NCBI GenBank assembly: GCA_913777615.1 | Contig: CAJYTK010000002.1 | Coordinates: forward strand, 55,025 to 119,024 | DNA from: an uncultured Agrobacterium sp. | GTDB taxonomy: Bacteria; Pseudomonadota; Alphaproteobacteria; Rhizobiales; Rhizobiaceae | Direction of reading: 5' to 3' | Length of the DNA stretch: 64,000 nucleotides | Part shown: piece by piece, positions 16,980 to 25,198 of the stretch | How positions within the stretch are numbered: the first letter of the stretch is position 1 | Layout: each line of letters opens with the position of its first letter | Notes under the pieces: model-generated | Databases searched by the model: none | What the model saw: the letters and a program-made list of their open reading frames with translations, nothing else | What the model was told of the DNA's origin: nothing | Made by a program: the position numbers and the translations under genes

Positions 16980-17972
16980 TCAAGACCATCCTCTGCTTTG
17001 TCGCAGTGTCTGAGAGGGCGTTTCGCCATACCGCTCTCTGTAAGCAAAGGCGGCACGACCGAGATGGCCGAGACCCGACGCGAAGACGGCATCGGCGACG
17101 CTGATATCGCCGGACGGCGTCAACAGGGTCTTACGCAAGAGCTCAAGGCGTACGTCCTGCACCGCCTCCATCAATGTCCGTCCCCTTGCTTTCCGGTAGC
17201 TATCCTGAAGCGTGCGCAGTGGAACGCCCGATGCCTCGGCGATATCGGCTGCCGTGATCGGCTGTTCGGCATTCGTCCTGATATAATCTTCCGCACGCTG
17301 CACCGGCACGGGACCGGCACCCTGGCTTGACCGCTGGAGGCGACCACTGCGGTTATGCGATAGCCCATGCAGGAGCAGATTGACCAGACCGTCCCGAAGC
17401 ATGATCCGGTAGGCTTCCGGAAAATGGCCGATGCCTTTGGCAGCGCCTGACATCAGCATGCTGTGCTGAAATATCCCTTGGCCGATGCCATGGGTCAGAT
17501 CAATCGCCGGTTCGAACTCGATACGATCGGATCGCTCATGCGCCAGGGTCTCGAAGTGGCTTTCCACGAGCTCGCGCTCCAAAAGTACGATCAGTTTCTC
17601 ACACCCTTCCGCCCAGCGCATGCGGGTCGCGAGCGTTGGGGACAATAGCGTTGCCGTACGGCCTTCTGCGACATGGGTTTCCTTGCCGCCGCACCGAACG
17701 ACCGCACGACCCTTTACGGGCAGTTGCAGTAGAAAGAAGCGAGATAGTTCGCCGGGGTCGATTTCCACCGCGGATCCGTAAGACACGACATTGATGGAGT
17801 GACCCGGCTCCTCAACCACATCATGAACCGCGTGAAAGCCGCTTTTCCAAGCTCCATCGACCAGCAGGAAATGCGGGCAGAAAATCCGTCCGATCGCCTC
17901 TCGCGCCTCGTCCACGTCGTGGGTGTCCACTACCGGGCGGGCATCTGGTTGCTGCTTGCCGATATCGATCAT
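16980..17972 (-). CDS. AraC-family activator divergent from the flavin-monooxygenase operon
   Basis: A 330-residue AraC/XylS-type regulator: N-terminal sensing domain of the AraC_binding_2 type (about 30-200; LLQLPVKGRAVVRCGG), then a two-HTH domain at about 220-325 (ITAADIAEASGVPLRTLQDSYRKARG and the second helix pair before HLGRAAFAYRERYGETP). It is divergent from the flavin reductase gene, with a 165-base spacer containing the 13-mer at 18090. In described indole-oxidation clusters (iif/ind) an AraC-type regulator sits beside the indole monooxygenase, so this is the likely activator of that operon. Confidence 0.9.
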   Translation of the reverse strand: MIDIGKQQPDARPVVDTHDVDEAREAIGRIFCPHFLLVDGAWKSGFHAVHDVVEEPGHSINVVSYGSAVEIDPGELSRFFLLQLPVKGRAVVRCGGKETHVAEGRTATLLSPTLATRMRWAEGCEKLIVLLERELVESHFETLAHERSDRIEFEPAIDLTHGIGQGIFQHSMLMSGAAKGIGHFPEAYRIMLRDGLVNLLLHGLSHNRSGRLQRSSQGAGPVPVQRAEDYIRTNAEQPITAADIAEASGVPLRTLQDSYRKARGRTLMEAVQDVRLELLRKTLLTPSGDISVADAVFASGLGHLGRAAFAYRERYGETPSQTLRQSRGWS

Positions 17973-18089
17973 CAGTCACTCGCCGAAATGACAAAAGTGA
18001 AGTTTCAGACCGCCTGTTGCCGAAACTGGATAAATCCCTGCGCAATCTGGATTGCCGATTGGATCTCTTAGCCGGAACATCATCGAAAG

Positions 18090-18102
18090 TTTAAACATAA
18101 AA
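18090..18102. promoter_or_regulatory. Cluster 13-mer before the flavin-reductase operon
   Basis: TTTAAACATAAAA, centred 42 bases before the ATG at 18138; ATGCGAAATC and ATTCGCAAAG around 18107-18125 add a second imperfect inverted repeat (TGCGAAATCTATTCGCA). This is a position where a bound repressor would cover the promoter. Confidence 0.4.
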
Positions 18103-18137
18103 CGAATGCGAAATCTATTCGCAAAGGGAACAAAAAC

Positions 18138-18647
18138 ATGAGCAGCGAGGAATTCCGCGTCGGCATGCGCAAGCTGACCGGCGGTGTCACCATCATCACT
18201 TCCATGGATGCAGAGGGCAACCGCTGCGGGCTAACGGCCACGGCCGTCTGTTCGCTTTCGACCGAGCCCCCGTCGCTTCTGGCTTGCGTCAACCGTTCAA
18301 GCTCGGTTGCGGCCGTGGTGGAGTCGAGCGGCGTCTTTGCCGTCAACGTTTTATCTCTCGATCAGCAGCCGGTGGCCGAAGTCTTCGCCGGACGGGCGGG
18401 CCTAGTACGTGAAGAACGCTTTACCGCAGGCGAATGGATCAAGGGCATCATGACCGGCGCGCCGGTTCTGTCTGAGACATGCGTCTCCTTCGAATGCGAG
18501 ATCGCCGAGGTGAAGGAATTCGGCACGCATCTGATCCTGATCGGCAAGGTCGCCAAGACCCATTGCGCTCCAGAAGACGACAATCCGCTGATCTACGGAA
18601 ACGGTGCGTTTCTAACTGCGGCAGCCCGGCCGCAAGCCGCGGCCTGA
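18138..18647 (+). CDS. Flavin reductase of a two-component monooxygenase
   Basis: A 169-residue protein of the flavin reductase-like (HpaC/StyB) family, which reduces free FAD or FMN with NAD(P)H and passes it to a partner oxygenase. Typical pieces are VGMRKLTGGVTIITS at the N-terminus, GLTATAVCSLSTEPPSLLACVN (about 34-55) with its flavin-binding Thr/Ser run, and FAVNVLS near 75. It is the first gene of an operon with an SDR and a StyA-like oxygenase (42 and 62 bases apart), so its partner is the enzyme at 19538. The equivalents in iif-type indole clusters have the same pairing. Confidence 0.92.
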   Translation: MSSEEFRVGMRKLTGGVTIITSMDAEGNRCGLTATAVCSLSTEPPSLLACVNRSSSVAAVVESSGVFAVNVLSLDQQPVAEVFAGRAGLVREERFTAGEWIKGIMTGAPVLSETCVSFECEIAEVKEFGTHLILIGKVAKTHCAPEDDNPLIYGNGAFLTAAARPQAAA

Positions 18648-18689
18648 CATCCACGACACATTTCTGCTGACATTTGCAAGGAGACGACG

Positions 18690-19475
18690 ATGCGCGGACT
18701 TCAAGGGAAAACTGTAATCATTTCCGGCGGCGCGACACTGATTGGCGAGGGCATTGCCAAAGTGCTGGCTGGCTACGGCCTATCGGTGGTGATTGCCGAT
18801 ATCAACGAAGAAGCCGGAAAAGCTGCGGCTGAGCGAGCCGGGCACAAAGTCCAGTTTATCCGTACAGACATCACCAGCGATGCCGATATCGGCACACTCG
18901 TCGACAAAACGGTTGAGGCCACCGGTCGTCTGGATTTTCTTGTCAATGTCGCCTGTACCTATCTCGACAATGGCGTCGAGACGACTCGCGCCGACTGGCT
19001 GAAGGCTTTCGACATCAATGTCGTCGGCTCGATCGCGCTGATGCAGGCGGCGCACAAGCACCTTGCCAAGAACAACGGCGCCATCGTCAATTTCGGCTCG
19101 ATCTCGTCACGCATCGCCCAGACCGGACGGTGGGTCTATCCGGTCTCCAAGGCCGCCATCCTGCAATTGACGCGCAACCAGGCGATGGATCTGGCGCCTG
19201 ACGGCATTCGCGTCAACGCCGTCTCTCCCGGTTGGACCTGGAGCAATGTCATGGTCGAGCTGACCACGAACACCCGCGAAAAGGCAGACAGTGTCGCCAA
19301 GGACTTCCACCTGCTTGGACGCACGGGAAGCCCGGAAGAAGTCGCAGAGGCGGTCGCCTTCCTCCTCTCCGACAATGCAAGCTTCATTACCGGAACCGAT
19401 ATTCGCGTCGATGGCGGCTACACTGCCATGGGACCGGAGCGCAACGAGCCAGCAATACCACGCCTCATGAATTGA
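18690..19475 (+). CDS. Short-chain dehydrogenase, probable indole-dihydrodiol dehydrogenase role
   Basis: A 261-residue classical SDR. The nucleotide motif is ISGGATLIGEGIAK (residues 10-23; the usual TGxxxGxG is altered to SGGATLIG), NVAC replaces the common NNAG, and the catalytic Ser and YPVSK (Tyr-x-x-x-Lys near 152-156) are present. It lies between the flavin reductase and the StyA-like oxygenase. In described indole clusters an SDR in this place oxidises indole-2,3-dihydrodiol to 3-hydroxyindolin-2-one (dioxindole), and I infer the same here. The altered glycine motif may affect cofactor choice. Confidence 0.88.
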   Translation: MRGLQGKTVIISGGATLIGEGIAKVLAGYGLSVVIADINEEAGKAAAERAGHKVQFIRTDITSDADIGTLVDKTVEATGRLDFLVNVACTYLDNGVETTRADWLKAFDINVVGSIALMQAAHKHLAKNNGAIVNFGSISSRIAQTGRWVYPVSKAAILQLTRNQAMDLAPDGIRVNAVSPGWTWSNVMVELTTNTREKADSVAKDFHLLGRTGSPEEVAEAVAFLLSDNASFITGTDIRVDGGYTAMGPERNEPAIPRLMN

Positions 19476-19537
19476 GCCGCCTCGAAGATCAACAAACGGG
19501 AACGTCACAGCGGAACTTGAGAACAGGGAGAATGAAA

Positions 19538-20770
19538 ATGACGAAGAAGCGCAGCTTTACCATCGTCGGCGGCGGCCAATCCGGTCTGCAACTGGCCTGC
19601 GGCCTGCTGGATGCCGGTCACTCGGTGCACATCGTACAAAACCGAACAGCCGAAGAAATCGCCTCGGGGCGAGTTCTGTCCAGCCAGTGCATGTTCGATC
19701 AAGCCTTGCAAAACGAGCGGGAGCTCGGCCTCAACTTCTGGGGCGACAGTTGCCCAACCGTCGACTCCATCAACTTCGTGGTGCCCGCTCCAGATGGCGG
19801 CAAGGCCATCGAGTGGAACGGCAAGCTGGACAGCAAGGCCCAGAGCGTCGATCAGCGCGTCAAGATCCCACGCTGGCTGACCGAGTTCGAGCATCGCGGC
19901 GGTCAGTTGACCATACATGATGCCGGAATCGAAGATCTCGAAACCTATACCCGGGAAAGCGATCTGGTCATTGTCGCCGCTGGCAAGGGCGATATCGCCA
20001 AGATGTTCGAGCGCGACCCGCAGCGCTCGCCCTACGACAAGCCGCAGCGCGCTCTGGCTTTGACCTATGTAAAAGGCATGGCGCCACGGCCCGGCCACTC
20101 GGCGGTCAACTTCAACCTCATTCCCGGTGTAGGCGAGTACTTCACTTTCCCAGCGCTGACGACCACCGGCGCTTGCGACATCATGGTGTTCGAAGGCCTT
20201 CCTGGCGGTCCGGTGGATTGCTGGAAGAATGTGAACTCGCCGGACGCGCATCTCGAAAAGTCGAAGTGGATCCTCGACACCTTCCTGCCTTGGGAAGCGG
20301 AGCGCTGCACCGATGTCTCCCTGACCGATGACAATGGACGTCTGGCAGGAGCCTTCGCGCCTACGGTACGAAAGCCGATCGGCAAGCTGCCATCGGGTGC
20401 GACCGTTCTTGGTCTGGCGGATGCCGTCTGCCTCAACGACCCGATCACCGGCCAAGGCTCCAACAACGCATCGAAAGCCGCCAAATACTATATGGACGCC
20501 ATCCTGACCCATGGCGACAGGCCATTCGACGACGCCTTCAAACAGGCGACCTTCGAAGCCTATTGGAACTACGCGCAATATGTGGTGGGCTGGACCAATG
20601 CGCTGCTCGCACCTCCGCCGCCGCATGTGCTCAATATCATGGGCTCGGCTCAGGCCTTCCCCGCTTTGGCAAAGCGCATCGCCAACGGCTTCAACGATCC
20701 GCGCGATTTCTTCCCATGGTTCGCCGTGCCGGAAGAAGCGGACGCCTATCTCACAAAGCTTGCAGCCTAA
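19538..20770 (+). CDS. Styrene/indole monooxygenase-like FAD oxygenase (StyA/IifC type)
   Basis: A 410-residue, single-domain flavoprotein monooxygenase of group E (StyA is about 415). FAD-binding GGGQSG is at residues 11-16 and ends near VVAAGKGD at about 146; LADAVCLNDPITGQGSNNA (about 290-308) is the FAD pocket with the DPITGQG motif of this group. It needs reduced FAD from the gene at 18138. Members epoxidise styrene or the indole 2,3-bond. GGGAG lies seven bases before ATG 19538 (an ATG at 19532 is too close). This is the probable entry enzyme for indole; a substituted indole is the alternative. Confidence 0.9.
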   Translation: MTKKRSFTIVGGGQSGLQLACGLLDAGHSVHIVQNRTAEEIASGRVLSSQCMFDQALQNERELGLNFWGDSCPTVDSINFVVPAPDGGKAIEWNGKLDSKAQSVDQRVKIPRWLTEFEHRGGQLTIHDAGIEDLETYTRESDLVIVAAGKGDIAKMFERDPQRSPYDKPQRALALTYVKGMAPRPGHSAVNFNLIPGVGEYFTFPALTTTGACDIMVFEGLPGGPVDCWKNVNSPDAHLEKSKWILDTFLPWEAERCTDVSLTDDNGRLAGAFAPTVRKPIGKLPSGATVLGLADAVCLNDPITGQGSNNASKAAKYYMDAILTHGDRPFDDAFKQATFEAYWNYAQYVVGWTNALLAPPPPHVLNIMGSAQAFPALAKRIANGFNDPRDFFPWFAVPEEADAYLTKLAA

Positions 20771-20788
20771 CGCCTTTCACGACTTGGG

Positions 20789-20810
20789 AGGCCGCGCATC
20801 CGTGCGGCCT
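20789..20810. terminator. Terminator-like hairpin between convergent genes
   Basis: AGGCCGC (20789-20795), eight-base loop, GCGGCCT (20804-20810), followed by GTCATTCTT. It separates the StyA-like gene from the convergent MarR-like gene that ends at 20812. Confidence 0.6.
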
Positions 20811-20811
20811 G

Positions 20812-21393
20812 TCATTCTTCCAGAGGCTCTTTCGGTAAGCGACGGTGGGTTGCGGCGCTCAGCGCCGCATGCTCGTAGATGCCGGTCATCAGATCGAGCG
20901 TCGTGGTGGCGTCTTCGAGACGGTGGCGCAACTCCGGCACCGATTGAACCGCCTTTGCCAGCAGCGAGGCGCGCACATCCGCGTAGCGCTCGGTAACGAG
21001 CTTGCCCTTCTCCGTCACGCTGTAGACGACGCCCGACCTCCCGCTACCACTCTTTTGCACCAGACCGGCACCGATCAGCTTGCGCAGGCTGTATTGCATA
21101 TTGGGAATGTCGTCCCGGTTTGCCAGCCGCGCGAGGTCCTTGATCGATTTGGGACGTTCATTCATGCGGATGATATGCAGCATGGCGTTTTCCGTACCGC
21201 TCACGGCAAGGTCGACGACCGAACCCAAACACTCCGCCTGCCAGCGTCCGAAGGCTTCAAAGGCGCGCATGAGCGCGAACTCGGCCTCTGCCAAATCGAC
21301 CTCCACAGGCGTTCGCGCCAGATGCCAACGCCGGTCCAATGCTTCATCATTGTCGGGATTGTGGTGCTCGTCGCCGTTTTTCTGCTTGCTCAT
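20812..21393 (-). CDS. Winged-helix (MarR-like) regulator
   Basis: 193 residues from ATG 21393 (MSKQKNGDEH); longer readings to 21678 run through the divergent gene's promoter and coding region and are rejected. The winged helix is at about 80-140: KSIKDLARLANRDDIPNMQYSLRKLIGAGLVQK, then the wing VVYSVTEKGKLVTERY. The family resembles MarR-like regulators of aromatic catabolism. It is divergent from the LLM monooxygenase across 118 bases that contain the 13-mer at 21455, and is the third MarR-like gene in the cluster. Confidence 0.82.
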   Translation of the reverse strand: MSKQKNGDEHHNPDNDEALDRRWHLARTPVEVDLAEAEFALMRAFEAFGRWQAECLGSVVDLAVSGTENAMLHIIRMNERPKSIKDLARLANRDDIPNMQYSLRKLIGAGLVQKSGSGRSGVVYSVTEKGKLVTERYADVRASLLAKAVQSVPELRHRLEDATTTLDLMTGIYEHAALSAATHRRLPKEPLEE

Positions 21394-21454
21394 CGGTGTC
21401 GTTGCTCTGCTCGCATTTCCGCTTTTGTGATCTCTCGATTGCCCATAGACAAGC

Positions 21455-21467
21455 TTGAAGTTTAAAA
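21455..21467. promoter_or_regulatory. Cluster 13-mer before the LLM gene
   Basis: TTGAAGTTTAAAA, 45 bases upstream of ATG 21512, followed by the AT-rich ACTTTCTATTGTAAATTCTATT. It resembles the copy at 4595 (TTGAAGCTTAAAC). Confidence 0.4.
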
Positions 21468-21511
21468 TAGACTTTCTATTGTAAATTCTATTAAAAAATG
21501 GGGAACCAACT

Positions 21512-22636
21512 ATGACGGAGAACTCAATGTTCGCCGCCGGGCAGTTTTTGCTTGGCACTTTCGCATCCAATTGTTCGGGCGGCATGTCTGTCACCAAAGT
21601 GCCGGAGCGTTGGACGAACAGCTGGGACAACAATCTAAAACTCGCGCGCCTGCTGGATGACGCCGGCATCGACTTCATGCTGCCGATCGCACGCTGGATC
21701 GGTTATGGCGGCGAGACAAATTTTCACGGCAACGTGCTGGAGACGATGACCTGGGCTGCCGGATTGCTGGCCAGCACACGCAACATCAACGTCTTCGCCA
21801 CCATTCATACCGCCGCCAATCATCCGGCTGTCGTGGCAAAGCAGATCGCCACCATCGACCAGATCAGCAATGGCCGCATCGGACTAAACATCGTCGCCGG
21901 GTGGAATCAGCCGGAATACGAGGCACTGGGGCTTAATCTTCCCGCCGATCATGAGAGCCGCTACGCCTACGCCGACGAATGGTTCGATCTGGTCAAATCA
22001 CTTTGGCAGAAAGAAGTGGCGTTCGATTACGACGGCACTTTCTTCCACCTGAAGAACATCCTTGGCGATCCCCGCCCTTCCCGCAAGGTGCCGATCCTCA
22101 ATGCCGCAGGCTCTGGCCAGGGCCGCGACTTTGCTCTTCGGAATGCTGATTTTCTCTTCACCCCAGCAATCGATCTCAGCCGCTCGGAGGTGGAGATTGC
22201 CGAGCTTAAGGCAAAGGGTGCGGAAGCAAGTCGCAACACGGGTGTGCTCACCTTCTCGCATGTCGTCTGCCGACCGACGGAAAAGGAAGCGACGGATTAT
22301 CTGCAGCATTTCGGCAAGGACAATGCCGATTGCGACGCTGTCGACAATCTTGTGAAGCTGCAATTTGCCCATGCTCATTCCTTCCCACACGATCTCCTGG
22401 CGCTCATCAAAGATCGGATGGCAGCTGGCCATGGTGGCTTCCCGCTGGTCGGAACGCCGCCACAGGTGGCAGACGGCCTGATCTCGCTGCACAAGGCTGG
22501 CTTTGCCGGAACGACTCTTTCCTTCGTCGATTACGTCGAGGAATTCCCATACTTCCGGGATACCGTGCTGCCGCTATTGGAGCAGGCGGGCATTCGAGTG
22601 CCTGTCGTGCGACAGCGGGCCGCTCTTGCTAGCTGA
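21512..22636 (+). CDS. LLM-class flavin-dependent monooxygenase
   Basis: A 374-residue TIM-barrel luciferase-like monooxygenase, closest in feel to RutA/SsuD-type enzymes (FASNCSGGMSV at the N-terminus, LPIARWIGYGG near 53, GRIGLNIVAGW near 126). These use reduced FMN to hydroxylate or cleave heterocycles and sulfonates. GGGGAACC precedes ATG 21512. Reduced flavin could come from the reductase at 18138. It stands alone on its transcript or is read into the monooxygenase/reductase gene 242 bases on. A role in oxidising a ring intermediate is inferred, not shown. Confidence 0.88.
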   Translation: MTENSMFAAGQFLLGTFASNCSGGMSVTKVPERWTNSWDNNLKLARLLDDAGIDFMLPIARWIGYGGETNFHGNVLETMTWAAGLLASTRNINVFATIHTAANHPAVVAKQIATIDQISNGRIGLNIVAGWNQPEYEALGLNLPADHESRYAYADEWFDLVKSLWQKEVAFDYDGTFFHLKNILGDPRPSRKVPILNAAGSGQGRDFALRNADFLFTPAIDLSRSEVEIAELKAKGAEASRNTGVLTFSHVVCRPTEKEATDYLQHFGKDNADCDAVDNLVKLQFAHAHSFPHDLLALIKDRMAAGHGGFPLVGTPPQVADGLISLHKAGFAGTTLSFVDYVEEFPYFRDTVLPLLEQAGIRVPVVRQRAALAS

Positions 22637-22758
22637 GGATATCATGGCCTGCAGCCTCTTATATTGAAAACAAAGCGTTAGCGTGCCTGCGGCGAAAGCT
22701 TTTGGCACACGAACCCTAATTTCCAACGGTCGCAGGCTCCACCCCTGTGACCAATTAT

Positions 22759-22837
22759 TTTAAGCCTAAAATAAATTCCGATATATGCATCTGCATACTT
22801 GACAGCATCAACATCCAAAATTAGTTTAATCTTCAAA
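22759..22837. promoter_or_regulatory. Two cluster 13-mers before the aminobenzoyl-CoA operon
   Basis: TTTAAGCCTAAAA at 22759-22771 and TTTAATCTTCAAA at 22825-22837 (the complement, TTTGAAGATTAAA, matches TTGAAG-TTAAA copies elsewhere). Between them lies ATATGCATCTGCATACTTGACA (22782-22803), which has GCAT repeats and a TTGACA-type -35 hexamer at 22798-22803. The second copy is 42 bases from the ATG. Confidence 0.4.
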
Positions 22838-22878
22838 TAAGAGCTCGTGAAGGTGCTCTCAAAGCCACGGAGGGTTAC

Positions 22879-25191
22879 ATGCGTATCGTTTGTATCGGTG
22901 GAGGCCCGGCAGGGCTCTATTTCAGCCTGCTGATGAAGAAACTGCACCCAGAGCATCACATCCGCGTCGTCGAGCGAAACCGTCCCTATGACACGTTCGG
23001 CTGGGGCGTCGTCTTCTCCGACCAGACAATGGCGTCCATGCAAAAGTGGGACAAGGAGAGCGCTGACGAAATCCAGCAGGCTTTCAACCACTGGGACGAT
23101 ATCGAAGTTCTGTTCAAGGGGACGCGCCAGCGCACCACCGGCCACGGCTTCGTCGGCATCGGGCGCAAGAAGCTCCTCAACATTCTCCAGAGCCGCTGCG
23201 AAGCGCTCGGCGTTGAACTGGTCTTCGAAACCGACGCCGGCGGCGACCAGGACTTCCCCGATGCCGATCTGGTCATCGCATCGGATGGCTTCAACTCAAA
23301 GGTTCGCAACCGTTACCCGGACGTGTTCCAACCGGACCTCGTCAAACGCCCGAACCGCTACATCTGGCTCGGCACCAACAAGCTGTTCGACGCCTTCACC
23401 TTCGATTTCCGCAAGACCGATCACGGCTGGTTCCAGGCGCATATCTACAAGTTCGATGAGAACACCTCGACCTTCATCGTCGAAACGACCGAAAAGGCTT
23501 ATGAAGAGCATGGCCTCGGCCAAATGAGCCAGCAGGAATCGATCGATTTCTGCCAGAACCTCTTCGCCGAAACCCTCGAAGGCGCGGAGTTGATGACCAA
23601 TGCGCGGCACATGGTCGGTTCTGCCTGGCTGAACTTCAACCGGTTGATCTGCGGCAAGTGGAGCCATTTCAACGGCAATTCCCATGTGGTGCTGATGGGC
23701 GACGCCGCCCACACGGCTCACTTCGCCATCGGCTCAGGCACGAAGCTTGCCATCGATGACGCGATCGAGCTTGCCAATCAGTTCAACAAGGCTGGCCACG
23801 GCAAGGAGAGCATTGCCGATGTGCTGAAGACCTATGAAGACATCCGCCGCGTTGATGTGGCACGCATCCAGAATGCCGCCCGTAACGCCATGGAATGGTT
23901 CGAAGTCGTTGGCGATCGCTATGCCGATACGCTGCCAGCCGAACAGTTCATGTACTCGATGCTGACACGCTCGCAGCGCATCAGCCACGAAAACCTGCGT
24001 CTGCGCGACAAGGAATGGCTCGAAGGTTACGAGCACTGGTTCGCCCGCCATTCCGGTCTTGCCGTCAAGGAAAACGAACGCTGCCTGCCACCGATGTTCA
24101 CGCCCTATACGGCCCGCGGCACGACGCTGCCGAACCGCATCGTCGTCTCGCCAATGGCGATGTATTCGGCGACCGACGGTCTGCTTGATGATTTCCACAT
24201 GGTTCATCTCGGCGCCCGCGCGCTTGGTGGTGCCGGTCTGATCTTTGCCGAAATGACCTGCGTCTCTCCCGACGCCCGCATCACCCCCGGTTGCCTCGGC
24301 CTGTGGAACGACGAGCAGACGAAGGGCTGGAAGCGCTTTGTCGATTTCGTCCACTCCAACAGCGCCGCCAAGGTCGGCATTCAGCTCGGTCATGCCGGAC
24401 GCAAGGGCGCGACCAAGCGAGCATGGGATGGTATAGACCAGCCGCTGGAAGAAGGCGGATGGCCGCTTCTCTCTGCCTCGGCGATCCCTTACCTGAAACA
24501 CAGCACCGTTCCCAAGGCGATGGACCGCGCCGATATGGACCGGGTGAAGGCCGATTTCGTGGCAGCCACCCGTCGCGCAGCGGAAGCCGGCGCCGACTGG
24601 CTGGAGTTCCACGCAGCTCACGGCTACCTGATCTCCTCCTTCCTCTCGCCGCTGACCAACCGGCGCGAGGATGAGTACGGCGGATCTTACGAAAACCGTG
24701 CTCGCTACCCGCTGGAAGTTTTCGCCGCCGTGCGTGAAGCCTGGCCGGAAGACAAGCCGATCTCGGTTCGCCTGTCCTGCCATGACTGGACGGAAGGCGG
24801 CAACAAGCCGGAAGATGCCGCGATCTTCGCCAGGATGTTCAAGGACGCAGGCGCAGACTTGATCGACTGCTCGTCGGGTCAGGTGTGGAAAGAAGAAAAG
24901 CCAGTCTATGGTCGCCTGTTCCAGACGCCCTTCTCCGACAAGATCCGCAACGAAATCGGCATTCCCACAATCGCGGTCGGCGCGATTTCGGAGGCGGACC
25001 ACGCCAATTCGATCATCTCGGCGGGTCGTGCGGACCTTTGCGCCGTGGCGCGGCCTCATCTGGCGGATCCTGCCTGGGCCTTGCACGAGGCGGCAAAGAT
25101 CGGGCTGAAGAACGTGCCATGGCCAAAGCAGTATATGTCTGGCAAGTTCCAGTATGAGGCCAATCTCGAACGCGCCAGCGCGACCAAGTGA
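22879..25191 (+). CDS. Fused 2-aminobenzoyl-CoA monooxygenase/reductase type enzyme
   Basis: 770 residues in two flavoprotein domains. Residues 1-390 are an aromatic monooxygenase (GGGPAG at 7-12, GDAAHTAHFAIGSG from 274) like salicylyl-CoA 5-hydroxylase. Residues 405-760 are an old-yellow-enzyme barrel (HAGRKG at 505, catalytic HAAH 578-581, then RREDEYGG and the FMN-binding IAVGAI). This fusion is the hallmark of 2-aminobenzoyl-CoA monooxygenase/reductase, described in Azoarcus evansii, which hydroxylates and then reduces the ring to a non-aromatic 2-amino-5-oxocyclohexene-carboxyl-CoA. It heads a seven-gene operon. Substrate assignment is by architecture and context; salicylyl-CoA is the alternative. 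Confidence 0.92.
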   Translation: MRIVCIGGGPAGLYFSLLMKKLHPEHHIRVVERNRPYDTFGWGVVFSDQTMASMQKWDKESADEIQQAFNHWDDIEVLFKGTRQRTTGHGFVGIGRKKLLNILQSRCEALGVELVFETDAGGDQDFPDADLVIASDGFNSKVRNRYPDVFQPDLVKRPNRYIWLGTNKLFDAFTFDFRKTDHGWFQAHIYKFDENTSTFIVETTEKAYEEHGLGQMSQQESIDFCQNLFAETLEGAELMTNARHMVGSAWLNFNRLICGKWSHFNGNSHVVLMGDAAHTAHFAIGSGTKLAIDDAIELANQFNKAGHGKESIADVLKTYEDIRRVDVARIQNAARNAMEWFEVVGDRYADTLPAEQFMYSMLTRSQRISHENLRLRDKEWLEGYEHWFARHSGLAVKENERCLPPMFTPYTARGTTLPNRIVVSPMAMYSATDGLLDDFHMVHLGARALGGAGLIFAEMTCVSPDARITPGCLGLWNDEQTKGWKRFVDFVHSNSAAKVGIQLGHAGRKGATKRAWDGIDQPLEEGGWPLLSASAIPYLKHSTVPKAMDRADMDRVKADFVAATRRAAEAGADWLEFHAAHGYLISSFLSPLTNRREDEYGGSYENRARYPLEVFAAVREAWPEDKPISVRLSCHDWTEGGNKPEDAAIFARMFKDAGADLIDCSSGQVWKEEKPVYGRLFQTPFSDKIRNEIGIPTIAVGAISEADHANSIISAGRADLCAVARPHLADPAWALHEAAKIGLKNVPWPKQYMSGKFQYEANLERASATK

Positions 25192-25198
25192 GAGCGGC

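Noticed and set aside
19505-20626. Minus-strand 373-codon frame opposite the StyA-like gene
   Set aside because: Antisense shadow; the plus strand encodes a complete flavoprotein monooxygenase.
20812-21678. Long 288-codon version of the MarR-like gene
   Set aside because: The extra N-terminal 95 codons read antisense through the LLM gene and the shared promoter; ATG 21393 is the realistic start.
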